Source: Alphaproteobacteria bacterium
GTDB lineage: Bacteria; Pseudomonadota; Alphaproteobacteria; UBA8366
Direction of reading: 5' to 3'
DNA length: 28,113 nt
Assembly: GCA_029861675.1 (NCBI GenBank)
Contig: JAOTYV010000021.1
Span: forward strand, 1-28,113
Both the position numbers and the translations under genes were made by a program. The stretch's first letter is position 1. Each line of letters opens with the position of its first letter. This document shows, piece after piece, positions 17,214 through 25,478 of this stretch. The notes beneath the pieces were generated by a model. It saw only the letters and a list, made by a program, of their open reading frames with translations. It was not told where the DNA came from and did no database searches.

Positions 17214-17870
17214 ATGAACCGACAGGCACTGGAAACCCAACTCTCAATGTTTGTTTATTGGCGCAAATCCCTGGTGCACTTCCTTGGCTGGTTTGAAAAC
17301 TTGCGGCAAACCACCCGTTATTTTTACCCGAAGACCTTCGCGATTTTCGGGGTGCTGAATTTGGTGTGCTACTGGTGGGCGCTGCTTACGACCTATCCGA
17401 ATCTCCTGCTCAGCCACAAGGCGTTGGAATATGTGTTGACCGGATTCCCCGTTAGTGTGCTTGGCGCGGTATTTGATTGTCTTTCGCTTCTGGTGACCGT
17501 GTATATCGTCCGGCGGGCGATCGCATCGAACAGCAACACGAAATATATCAGCTATCTGAGTGTGGATTTGCTGATAGCGGTCGTCGCGAGCATGTGGGTT
17601 CTGTTGGTATTCATGGTCTCGGGCTGGGTGGTTTCGCTGATCCTGCAAAATCCCGAGACGATGGCGTCACGGACGGACCTTTACCAGGGACGGCTTCACA
17701 GCGCGTTCACCGACCCGTTCAGCCCGACCAATCTCCGCAACATCTACTTCGGCGTCGTCATGGGGGCGACCGCGCTGCTCCCGACGTTGCTCCACGTGTT
17801 GATGGCCCTCCGTTCGTTCCTGCGGTCCGGCGCGGTCATGCTGGGCCTGGTTCGCAATACGTCGGACTGA
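17214..17870 (+). CDS. Hypothetical integral membrane protein
   Basis: This is a 218-aa protein with four clear hydrophobic segments at about residues 43-65, 75-100, 115-145 and 175-200. There is no signal peptide and no motif I recognise. A basic, aromatic N-terminus (YWRKSLVHFLGWF) precedes the first helix. The ATG lacks a recognisable ribosome binding site. A hairpin (17160-17200) in the presumed leader could affect translation. It stands alone on the plus strand between two minus-strand genes, convergent with the acyltransferase. The function is unknown. Confidence 0.7.
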   Translation: MNRQALETQLSMFVYWRKSLVHFLGWFENLRQTTRYFYPKTFAIFGVLNLVCYWWALLTTYPNLLLSHKALEYVLTGFPVSVLGAVFDCLSLLVTVYIVRRAIASNSNTKYISYLSVDLLIAVVASMWVLLVFMVSGWVVSLILQNPETMASRTDLYQGRLHSAFTDPFSPTNLRNIYFGVVMGATALLPTLLHVLMALRSFLRSGAVMLGLVRNTSD

Positions 17871-17979
17871 ATTTCCAGCGGGCGGGATATTTGAGGGTGC
17901 CCGTGTAGGGGCCGGGGGCGTGATCGATATCATGCGGGTGTGAAACGACAGGGAAGGCGAACCGCTGGCCCCCTGTGCC

Positions 17980-19080
17980 CTACAGGCATCCATCCCCATC
18001 GAGATTGCACGGATCCCAGACCCCGGTCACGCTGAGTTTTTCGGCCAAGGACGGCGATTTCGCCTTGTAGTAATACCGCCAGTTGGTGAGTTGCCGGCGG
18101 CGCGCGCCGAATTCCTCGAATATCGCGCGCTTTGACGAGTTGAAGCCGATCGCCTCGAGCACTTGCACGCCTTCCTCGCCGCAAATTTTGACCGCCTCGG
18201 CGATGATGGCGGCAGTCGACTTCTTGTCGCCTTGATCGACCTGCAAATCCATGACGCGCATTCGCTTGAGGCCAATTTCGGCGTTTTCCAGCAGCAGAAA
18301 AATTCCGTATCCCGAGATCTTCCCGCCGTTGACGGTTGCGAGGGTCCACACCTTTCTGCCGTCACGGCGGGCGCAGGTGAGCGTCCACGTCAGGGCGCTG
18401 CTGTCGCGGCGAAGCCGGAGCACGTTTTCCCGACGGCGCTCCTCCCAGAATTGATCAAAGCGTTCATCGATATTCGAGATTTGCTGAACCGTCACGCCGG
18501 CGGACCACGAACGTAACGCACCGGTCGTGAGCCTGTTCGCCGCGGACAGCACCAGCCCGCCGGGATAGCTCAACGTCTTGGCAAAGGGCGCATTGAGTTT
18601 TCGCAGTGCACTCTCGGCAAAGCCCTTCGGATCGGTAATCCAATAGAGACAGATATCGCATTCCTCGACCGGTACGCGGGCAATGCGCATCGCCTCAAGA
18701 AAATTCGAAGCGTTCTGATTTGCTGTGGTGTTCAGAAAGAGATCAACGCCGGTCTGCTGCAAATATTTCCGTGTCATCGGCAGTGCATAATTGCGGTATT
18801 CACTGTCGACGATCCAGGTCGACATGGCCGCCGCCGTTATGGACTCGCCCGCCAACTCATAGGTGAGCGGGATATTGCCGAGGTACCCGACGATGGTACC
18901 GTCGTCGGCCTCCACCGCCCATCCGGTCGCCAATTCGCTCCCGCCCGCGCCTCGGAAGGGATTACTTTCGTGAATGTAGCGCCAATTCTTTTCGGGCATT
19001 TCCAGCATGCCGTTGCGTGTCCGAAGGGCCATAATGCCTTTATAATCTTCGGGCACCGCGGGTCGTACATGGGCGGCCAT
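17980..19080 (-). CDS. GNAT-like acyltransferase
   Basis: This is a 366-aa protein whose N-terminal 150-170 residues look like a GNAT (Gcn5-related) acyltransferase fold: VRPAVPEDYKGIMALR at the start, GWAVEADDGTIVGYLGNIPLTYE as the central strands and WIVDSEYRNYALPMTRKYL as the acyl-donor-binding region. The C-terminal half may be a second GNAT-like lobe. It lies 46 bases downstream of the ACP gene in the HAD-IIIC-ACP operon. It may therefore use an ACP-bound acyl donor rather than acetyl-CoA and place the acyl group on a sugar or amine of a surface glycan. The acceptor cannot be told from sequence. Confidence 0.7.
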   Translation of the reverse strand: MAAHVRPAVPEDYKGIMALRTRNGMLEMPEKNWRYIHESNPFRGAGGSELATGWAVEADDGTIVGYLGNIPLTYELAGESITAAAMSTWIVDSEYRNYALPMTRKYLQQTGVDLFLNTTANQNASNFLEAMRIARVPVEECDICLYWITDPKGFAESALRKLNAPFAKTLSYPGGLVLSAANRLTTGALRSWSAGVTVQQISNIDERFDQFWEERRRENVLRLRRDSSALTWTLTCARRDGRKVWTLATVNGGKISGYGIFLLLENAEIGLKRMRVMDLQVDQGDKKSTAAIIAEAVKICGEEGVQVLEAIGFNSSKRAIFEEFGARRRQLTNWRYYYKAKSPSLAEKLSVTGVWDPCNLDGDGCL

Positions 19081-19126
19081 TTCAAAAAGGGTCTCTTAAA
19101 TTTTCCTGGGACATCCGAAGCCGCTG

Positions 19127-19363
19127 CTACGCGGCGCTGGCGCTGATTTCCTCGAGCTTCTCGACGATAACCTGATAGCTCATGAGCTCAATAATCTGTT
19201 CGTCGGTGAAAGCCACGTCGAATTCTTCTTCCAAGGTGAGTACCAAATTCAGATGCTTCACGGAATCCCAGTTCTTGATCACCTCGGGGGAGGCGTCATC
19301 GCCGATTGAGTCCTGTGGGATCCCGAAGACCTGGGACATCACTGCCTTAACCCGTTGCTTCAC
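19127..19363 (-). CDS. Acyl carrier protein (HAD-IIIC associated)
   Basis: This is a 78-aa carrier protein. The phosphopantetheine attachment Ser is S34 in NWDSVKHLNL. WDSxxHL is the form typical of ACPs that partner FkbH-type HAD-IIIC proteins, rather than the DSLD form of fatty-acid AcpP. The helix after it (VLTLEEEFDVAFTDEQI) is acidic as expected. The ATG overlaps the stop of the HAD-IIIC gene by 4 bp (ATGA), showing tight coupling. GGAG lies 11 bases upstream inside that gene. It is predicted to be loaded with a glyceryl or related group by the upstream enzyme. Confidence 0.9.
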   Translation of the reverse strand: MKQRVKAVMSQVFGIPQDSIGDDASPEVIKNWDSVKHLNLVLTLEEEFDVAFTDEQIIELMSYQVIVEKLEEISASAA

Positions 19364-21144
19364 GTCAATTGCTCCAATTCTTCAAATTTTACCGCGTGCA
19401 TGTATTCCGGTGTCGCGGGAAGCGGTTGAGATAGCGCATAGGCGTATTCGACCGTTTCCGCCGTCTCGTCGATAATCTCGAAACCGTTCCGCCGATAAAA
19501 ATCGGCAACAAGACCGTTTTTTTTCGTCTTTATATATTTTCCGAGCACGTTGGGGGCGCCCTTTTTCATCGCCGTTTCGAGACAGGCGGTGAGGAACACA
19601 TCTTCCACGCCGCGGCCGATGACCCGGCAGCTCATGAGGAAGGTGTCGATCTCGGAATGGGACGTTTCGTGGCGGAGCACCGCCATGCCAACGATCCCGT
19701 AGTCCCCGAGGCTGTCTTTGAGGCGCAAATAGAGAACGTCGCCGTTCGGGTTGCTGGCGATGCTGGAAACATCCGCTTCCGAATAGCGTTTCGTCGTCAG
19801 GTTGAATTGATTCGTCCGTTGGGTCAGTTGGGCCACGCGCGGCAATGCGGTTTCGTCAACGAAGCGAACGTCTACCTCCATGCCGAGAGACTTGAGATAG
19901 GTGCGCGGGTCGGTCGTCGCCTTCAGCTTCTTCCGCCGCGCCTCGGCCTTATACATTGCGCCGCGCCGGCGGTCTTCGTCGGAGAGGGTGACCGTGTCGA
20001 ACAGACCGCAACCGGCCAGCACGTCACGATTTCTCACGGCACGTTCCGGGGGTAGATGGATGACGGTTACCTCCGGCAAGGCGTCGCGCACGAAAGCCAC
20101 TTCGAAATCGCTATCATCCATGAAAACCAAGCTGTCGAGGCCGATATTGAGATCGGCCGCAATACGTTGGATGTTCGTGGGCTTGTCGTCCCAGTTAATC
20201 TGGGCCGTCGCAATATGTTCTTCCTTGAGAACCATGTCCGGGAAATCCCGGAAAACCTCCCAGACGTCACCCTCATTGTTCTTGCTGCAGAGCGCGATGA
20301 TCACGCCGCGCTTGTAGAGCGAAAGGACCTCTTGCTGGAATTCGTAAAAGGGCGACCCGGGATAGTCTTGCGAGAGCCGGATGCCCTTGAGCCCGTCCTC
20401 GCCGACGATCCCGCCCCACAGAACATTGTCGCAATCCAGCACGAGGCATTTTTTCACCAAGCCTTTCGACGCCCGGACGAATTTCCAGTTTTCGTCCGCG
20501 ATCGTCCTGAGCGCTTCGCGGGAATAGGGCGCGCGCCCAATATGCCAATAGCGGGGATCGTAGAATTTATCCGCCCCAAGCTGCGCGACACAGCGGTCGA
20601 GATCGACGTAGTAGGCTGTCTTGGTGGCGCTCAGGCTATGCCGAAGCGCGTCGTTCAGCCGCCGGATGGAATTCGATTGACCGTGTTCGACCTGACCATC
20701 GTAAATGCCCAGCGCCGGATTTACCGGCGTCTCGAATCCATGCCACAGGATGGTCGCCTGGGTGTGCTCCCGTAGGCTTGCCAGGGTGCTATCGACGAAA
20801 TGGCCGACCCGGTCGAGTTCAGCCTTCACTTCTTCCGGGCTCAGCGAGGAAAATCGGAAGGCGATCGCCGGAGACAGTGCCTCGAGCTTGGAGAACACCA
20901 AAATTACGTCGGGCGCCGTACTCCAAAGGTCGCTCGCCGCGTTGCTGGCTTCCTGAAGAATATTATCGAATTGCCCGAACCGGATCTCGGGTGCGAATCC
21001 GTTGGTGTAGGCGAGGTGACTTAGATAGGGCTCGATCGGCTCGAGCATGATGTTTCGCAACACGGTGACGACCAGCTTCGGGAGCCCGTCGGTTTGCGCG
21101 TTGTGCAATGTTTCCTGAATTTCCGAGTAGGAAGGAGATTCCAC
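19360..21144 (-). CDS. HAD-IIIC family phosphatase/acyl-loading enzyme (FkbH-like)
   Basis: This 594-aa protein has the FkbH architecture: an N-terminal SGNH-like region (about 1-215), a HAD-IIIC catalytic domain (about 230-380) and a C-terminal GNAT-like domain (about 420-580). The HAD nucleophile motif is LDCDNVLWGG with D237 and D239; further motifs are LCSKNN and FMDDSDFE. Characterised relatives take 1,3-bisphosphoglycerate, remove phosphate and load glyceryl on an ACP. The start is set at GTG 21144 because GGAG sits nine bases upstream. A longer frame begins at a TTG 48 bases earlier without a good site. The ACP gene follows with an ATGA overlap. Confidence 0.88.
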   Translation of the reverse strand: MESPSYSEIQETLHNAQTDGLPKLVVTVLRNIMLEPIEPYLSHLAYTNGFAPEIRFGQFDNILQEASNAASDLWSTAPDVILVFSKLEALSPAIAFRFSSLSPEEVKAELDRVGHFVDSTLASLREHTQATILWHGFETPVNPALGIYDGQVEHGQSNSIRRLNDALRHSLSATKTAYYVDLDRCVAQLGADKFYDPRYWHIGRAPYSREALRTIADENWKFVRASKGLVKKCLVLDCDNVLWGGIVGEDGLKGIRLSQDYPGSPFYEFQQEVLSLYKRGVIIALCSKNNEGDVWEVFRDFPDMVLKEEHIATAQINWDDKPTNIQRIAADLNIGLDSLVFMDDSDFEVAFVRDALPEVTVIHLPPERAVRNRDVLAGCGLFDTVTLSDEDRRRGAMYKAEARRKKLKATTDPRTYLKSLGMEVDVRFVDETALPRVAQLTQRTNQFNLTTKRYSEADVSSIASNPNGDVLYLRLKDSLGDYGIVGMAVLRHETSHSEIDTFLMSCRVIGRGVEDVFLTACLETAMKKGAPNVLGKYIKTKKNGLVADFYRRNGFEIIDETAETVEYAYALSQPLPATPEYMHAVKFEELEQLT

Positions 21145-21622
21145 TATAGGTAACTCCAATGGGTCAATAATTGGCTGTTTGCAGTCGCACAAACATGGTT
21201 AACGCGCGGCATGCACGGATAAAACATTGAACGCAGGTCGGCGGCGATCGTCATAGGGGCGCTGGGCGCGAACGGCGTCTGATTTTGCATATTTTATTGA
21301 TCCACGAAGCTCGTTTCGCGCCGGAAGGTATCCCATCGAATGTGTTACTCCGAAAGCAGACCACTGATCCGACTCTCGCCCGAATACACCTAGCGTTTCG
21401 CAATTAATGCATTGAAACAATATGTATATTGTCCGCTTGCTCAGCCGCGCACAATCGCCGAATGCCCTGTGTTCCGGACCCTGATTCTGGCCATCCGTAC
21501 TCGTATTTTCCAGAGAAAATAAGGGTTACCGGCCGTGACTAAAGGGTCGTCGAAACTCGGGAATCACGACGGTGCATCGATTTGGCGCCTGCTGGCGGCC
21601 GACCCCGACGGGCGTCGAGCCG
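21145..21622. other. Intergenic region upstream of the HAD-IIIC operon
   Basis: A 478-bp gap containing the 16-bp inverted repeat at 21417-21432. A 73-codon minus-strand frame at 21199-21420 lacks a ribosome binding site and family features, so I do not call it. The region should contain the promoter of the HAD-IIIC operon. Confidence 0.4.
21417..21432. promoter_or_regulatory. 16-bp inverted repeat, candidate operator
   Basis: ACAATAT-GT-ATATTGT has 7-bp perfect arms and a 2-base centre in a locally AT-rich stretch. It lies 273 bases upstream of the HAD-IIIC start and downstream of the VOC gene. Size and symmetry suit a dimeric regulator, but no regulator is known for it. Confidence 0.35.
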
Positions 21623-22018
21623 TCACTTGATTTCCTCGACAAATTCAATGAGAACGCCGCGCGTATAGAGCGGGCTCAGGAAATTGCAATAGAACGGACC
21701 CGCACCCTTGATGGGTTTCTCTTCAAGCAGCTTCATGCCTTTTGCCTGAAGGCGCTGACTGACCTTCTCCAAGCTGTCGACCGCCAGCGCCACATGGTGG
21801 ACGCCGCCGACGCCGCTGTTGAATTCCTTCAAGACGCCGCCTTGCGGCACCACAAACTCGATCGGGCTGCCCGTGCTCGCCTTGGTGAAGATGCAGAGCG
21901 CCTGCCACCGTTCGACATAGCCGCGATAGGCTTCCTCAAGCTGCAGCAGCGTCATGAGGGCGGTGACGCGTTTTTCGGAGGGGACAATGATGCCAACATG
22001 GTGAAGATAGGGTTCCAC
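21623..22018 (-). CDS. VOC-fold (glyoxalase/epimerase-like) protein
   Basis: This 131-aa protein has two paired VOC repeats. Metal-ligand candidates are the His in LHHVGII (N-terminal strand), the Glu in IEFVVP, the His in VHHVALAV and the Glu in LIEFVEE, giving an H/E/H/E set like glyoxalase or methylmalonyl-CoA epimerase relatives. The frame extends 51 codons further upstream, but that extension is not VOC-like. The GTG at 22018 opens exactly at the first strand (VEPYLHHVG), with AAAGG about 10 bases before it. It is on the same strand as the HAD-IIIC operon and the GINT1-like gene. The role could be epimerisation or isomerisation of an acyl thioester or sugar; the substrate is unknown. Confidence 0.8.
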   Translation of the reverse strand: MEPYLHHVGIIVPSEKRVTALMTLLQLEEAYRGYVERWQALCIFTKASTGSPIEFVVPQGGVLKEFNSGVGGVHHVALAVDSLEKVSQRLQAKGMKLLEEKPIKGAGPFYCNFLSPLYTRGVLIEFVEEIK

Positions 22019-22207
22019 GGAAGCGTTACCTTTCGACGTGACCGAATTGGTGGTTGGGGGCAGCGGTGCAATTCTGAGGCCGGTGGGCATCGAACGGAAG
22101 CGCCAATAACATGAGGACCCGATTCGATCGCCAATATTGCGGCTGCCCGGGGGAAAACACTGATGCGGCAAGAGTAGGAATTGTCATGACCATTTCAATG
22201 GTACCGT

Positions 22208-23833
22208 CTATGAGTATTTGAAAATCGGCCGCCAAAAATCGACTACCGCCACATCATCTGACACGACAAAATGATGCGTCCCTTGCAATTCGGCATGCCA
22301 ATTTGGGAACACCTTTTGTACGAGCTTTTCTTCGTATTCGGTCTCGTTCAACGTGACGATTCTATTGACGATAAAGTTTGAGCCGTAGGTTCGCCCGTCG
22401 AGGCCTTGGGCCATGCGATAGAGCTGATTGTCGAGGGTCATCACACCGCCGCCGTTTCGGGCCCGTCCGGCGTCCTGGACAACCGGATTGAGCGGGTGCG
22501 GGACCCAATCCCGGCCAAGCGGGTCATCGGACGAGAACAGATGCAATTCGTAGTTGCACTCGTTGAAACTGTTCCGGGCGATGTTGGTGAAGAGCCACCA
22601 CTTGCCGTTCAATTCATGGATCGACGTCTCGCAGGCATAGATGTCGTCCATCAGTGTCTGCTGGTGTTCCCACTTCAAGGGAAAGTCAACGCACCGATAG
22701 ACGTCGATGGTCCGGTTGTTCGATGTTTCCGGGCACATGAAATAAGTATCGTCATGGCGGAAAATAAACGGATACGACAAATGGTACGGTTTCTTCAGGA
22801 CGACGTCGTTCGACAGAAGTTCACCGTCCCTGAATTCAAGGCAGTTGATCGTTCCGACGCCATCTTTGTAGTATAGTTCTTCAACAAAAACAAAATTCGA
22901 TGAGTCTTTATTAACAATGAACGGATCCGCCCAGAATAATTTCTTGTCGGGGAAATGAAGGTCATCGAATTTATTAAATTCAATGTTTGTTTTATCTACG
23001 GGGGCAGTGGCGATTCCAAATTGAACTTTCCAAATTGATTTATAAATTGTCCTAAAGATAATCCGGAAAATATACTTCACTATGGAAATTAGTATTATCA
23101 CGATACTAGGTGTTGTGCGGAGAATTTTGTCGAAAACAATATTAGACTTGGCGGTGCGCACGGAATTTGTTTTGGCGACTTGATCGAGACAATCCAACAT
23201 CAGGGTCCGCGACCGGTCGAACATACGCCGGCGGTTTTCATTCCAGGACAGACGGTATGTCGAGTAGATCGCCCGATTGATTGTCCGTTTGACGCCGTTG
23301 ACGCCGCCGAGAACCCGCAGCGTCACGCCGGAATACGGATGGTCGTCATACCATTCCCAGAATCCGGCCGGACCGCCGCGGTATAATTCACCGTCCGCGA
23401 AGTCAAACCGCCAGACGCCCAACCGGGCGAATTCGCTGAGCGCCGCATCGGGGGCGGCGGAATCAAACTGCAGCAGGACGTCGCATCGATGCTCTTGAAT
23501 CGCGTCTATGGTGGTGGAGGCGGTTGCCGAATTTGGATTGGGGTCAATACTTATTATCGGTACGTTCTTTAGTTCGAATGTTAATGAAATCATCTCATCA
23601 ATATGCGGAACATCGGAACGGTTCTTCGTCAATATTGACTCTGCCCTAGTAACGACCGAATAAAAAAGGTCGTTCAAGCGCTCCGAAACCGGCCTGTCAG
23701 GCGACGATCCCGTCGACGCACGCGTGACAAGGAGGGCAATTTCCAATCGCGTGTCGGACAGGATGCCCTTAATGATTTGCGCCTGATGGCCCGGAAAATC
23801 GAGGCCGTTACAGACGATTCCTATTCTGACCAC
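22208..23833 (-). CDS. Formyltransferase-like / glucosamine inositolphosphorylceramide transferase (GINT1)-like fusion protein
   Basis: This 541-aa protein has two parts. Residues 1-190 resemble a formyltransferase N-terminal fold (RIGIVCNGLDFPGHQ; later VLLQFDSA and LYRGGPAGFWEW), but the usual Asn-x-His-SLLP catalytic motif is not present. Residues about 290-530 look like the beta-propeller domain found in glucosamine inositolphosphorylceramide transferase 1-type proteins (FWADPFIV, YPFIFRHDDTYFMCPE, DIYACETSIHELNGKWWLF). A hydrophobic, basic segment at about 242-275 (TPSIVIILISIVKYIFRIIF) could anchor it to the membrane. Start GTG 23833 has GGAAGG five bases before it. The probable role is glycosyl or related transfer in surface glycan or glycolipid synthesis; this is inferred from domain likeness. 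Confidence 0.65.
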   Translation of the reverse strand: MVRIGIVCNGLDFPGHQAQIIKGILSDTRLEIALLVTRASTGSSPDRPVSERLNDLFYSVVTRAESILTKNRSDVPHIDEMISLTFELKNVPIISIDPNPNSATASTTIDAIQEHRCDVLLQFDSAAPDAALSEFARLGVWRFDFADGELYRGGPAGFWEWYDDHPYSGVTLRVLGGVNGVKRTINRAIYSTYRLSWNENRRRMFDRSRTLMLDCLDQVAKTNSVRTAKSNIVFDKILRTTPSIVIILISIVKYIFRIIFRTIYKSIWKVQFGIATAPVDKTNIEFNKFDDLHFPDKKLFWADPFIVNKDSSNFVFVEELYYKDGVGTINCLEFRDGELLSNDVVLKKPYHLSYPFIFRHDDTYFMCPETSNNRTIDVYRCVDFPLKWEHQQTLMDDIYACETSIHELNGKWWLFTNIARNSFNECNYELHLFSSDDPLGRDWVPHPLNPVVQDAGRARNGGGVMTLDNQLYRMAQGLDGRTYGSNFIVNRIVTLNETEYEEKLVQKVFPNWHAELQGTHHFVVSDDVAVVDFWRPIFKYS

Positions 23834-24312
23834 AGGGTCCTTCCCGCCGCGGCTAATGGTGTTTTCATCGGCGTTTTCTTGGTCTATGCGTATTCGCAGA
23901 AGGAAAGAATTCTACATATTCGTCAATTCGAGAAGGCGTACTAGCATCATTTCGTGACGGTTTCCGCCCCGATCTGAACGAAACGAATCCGATTTCGGCG
24001 GGAAGCAATTGCGTGACCTTGGCGCATGCCGGTCCGCCAAATCCTGTTTGTAGCCGAACCTGCCGCCGGTGCTCCCCATTGGTATTAGGCCGTTGGTTCA
24101 ATTTCTACGCCCTTCAGACTATCGCCCATGTCATGATTGGGGCCGGGACCTTGGGGAAATGGCCCCGGCGGGTGGCCAAAAAGGGCATCCTGGTTCGTCG
24201 GTCCAATGCCTGCCAACAAATGTCGCATCCATTTGCCAATATGCGTTATTCCCTTTGACGCAGTTCAATAAATCAATTTATAAATTTCGTTATTAGTTAT
24301 GCGGAGCTTGTT
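23834..24312. other. Divergent intergenic region
   Basis: A 479-bp gap between the fusion-protein gene (-) and the ATP-grasp gene (+). It holds a strong sigma-70-like promoter for the latter, listed separately. Short frames at 23865-24101 and 24013-24258 show no coding signals. Confidence 0.5.
24255..24284 (+). promoter_or_regulatory. Sigma-70-type promoter for the ATP-grasp gene
   Basis: TTGACG (24255-24260) and TATAAA (24279-24284) are separated by 18 bases. The start codon is 29 bases after the -10 box, giving a short leader with GGAG six bases before the ATG. An inverted repeat, ATAAAT-CA-ATTTAT (24268-24281), overlaps the spacer and -10 and could be a repressor site. Confidence 0.5.
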
Positions 24313-25377
24313 ATGAATAAAAAAATACGTGAAGTGATTTTCGAAATACTTCATTACTATTTTAGAATTAGTACCAAATTTCGACTTAGCCGGCCTGAAC
24401 TCGGCATCGTCGCACGGAACCGGAGCAAATTCTATGCGGATATGTGGATCGGTGCCGCGGCGCATTTGAAGGCTGATATCAAGAATATTGGCGGCGATAT
24501 TTTCGAGATTACCAAGTCGGGCAAGACCATGAAGACCTGGCAGGCCGAAACGTCGCTGGACAATCTGATCGATCCGATATTGACCGGCAACAAGCCGCTC
24601 ATTGCGAAATTGCTATCCGATATGGAAATACCGACGCCGCGATATTTGGAGTTCGGAAAAGACGGTCTGTCGGATGCCCTAAAATTTCTCGATGAAATCG
24701 GCGGGCCGGTCGTGGTGAAACCATCGGACGGAACTGGCGGCGGCAACAGCGTGGTCACGAACATTACGGACGCGTCCCGCTTGATCACGGCGGCGGCGAA
24801 CGCGCGCGTCAGCGGCTCCCGAATTCTGATTGAGGAGCAGGTGGCGGGTGACAATTACCGACTGTTGTATCTCGACGGAGAATTGATCGATTGCGTGCTG
24901 CGGAGGTCCCCGACGCTGATCGGGGACGGCGTATCGTCCCTCCGCCGCCTCGTGGAGAGCGAGAACAAGAACCGTCTTCGGACCGGCTCCGAGATGGCCC
25001 AGGTCCTGCTGACGATCGATATGGACATGACGAATACGTTGGCGGCGCAAGGGTTGAAGTTGACGAGCGTCCCTAAAGCCGATCAGCGCGTGAAGATGAA
25101 AGAGGTCATCAACCAAAATCGGCGGGAGGATAACCAAGCGGCAATGGATATCCTGTGCGATTCAATCGCCGACATGGGGAGCCGTATCGTGCGGGCAATC
25201 GGCGCCCGCGTGGTCGGGCTCGATGTCATTACCAAGGACCCGAGCGTGCCGCTCGCGGACTCCGGCGGTGTCCTGCTGGAAGTCAACAGTCCGCCTGGCC
25301 TCTATTATCACAACGAGCGAACCGACGATGGTGCGATTGTCATCGCGGTCGACCTGCTCCGTAGAGGTTTGACTTAG
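24313..25377 (+). CDS. ATP-grasp domain ligase, cyanophycin synthetase-like
   Basis: This is a 354-aa ATP-grasp enzyme, a family that joins a carboxylate to an amine or thiol via an acyl-phosphate. The ATP-binding Lys is K136 in VVVKPSDGTGGGNS. ILIEEQVAGDNYRLLYLDG (about 171-189) is the adenine-binding and hinge region, and the magnesium ligands are E323 and N325 in LLEVNSPPG. The arrangement resembles the ATP-grasp domain of cyanophycin synthetase, without its Mur ligase-like half. The first 80 residues are a separate N-terminal lobe. ATG 24313 has GGAG six bases upstream. Context suggests amide decoration of a surface glycan or a small peptide, but the substrate is unknown. Confidence 0.82.
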   Translation: MNKKIREVIFEILHYYFRISTKFRLSRPELGIVARNRSKFYADMWIGAAAHLKADIKNIGGDIFEITKSGKTMKTWQAETSLDNLIDPILTGNKPLIAKLLSDMEIPTPRYLEFGKDGLSDALKFLDEIGGPVVVKPSDGTGGGNSVVTNITDASRLITAAANARVSGSRILIEEQVAGDNYRLLYLDGELIDCVLRRSPTLIGDGVSSLRRLVESENKNRLRTGSEMAQVLLTIDMDMTNTLAAQGLKLTSVPKADQRVKMKEVINQNRREDNQAAMDILCDSIADMGSRIVRAIGARVVGLDVITKDPSVPLADSGGVLLEVNSPPGLYYHNERTDDGAIVIAVDLLRRGLT

Positions 25378-25378
25378 G

Positions 25379-25393
25379 GCAGCGATGCGCTGC
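25379..25393 (+). terminator. Short hairpin directly after the ATP-grasp stop
   Basis: GCAGCG-ATG-CGCTGC is a 6-bp perfect stem with a 3-base loop beginning two bases after the stop. There is no T-tract, so it is only a weak terminator candidate. Confidence 0.25.
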
Positions 25394-25478
25394 TGCGTCG
25401 CACGGTTTCGCCGGGCCGATCGGTGTATCGGTTCGAGATAATGCCGGAAACGCCATAAAACAAGTATAAATCAATGAA

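Noticed and set aside
21199..21420. 73-codon minus-strand frame upstream of the HAD-IIIC gene
   Set aside because: It has no ribosome binding site, no recognisable family and an odd composition; left as intergenic.
23865..24258. Two short frames in the divergent gap before the ATP-grasp gene
   Set aside because: They lack start signals and coding-like composition.
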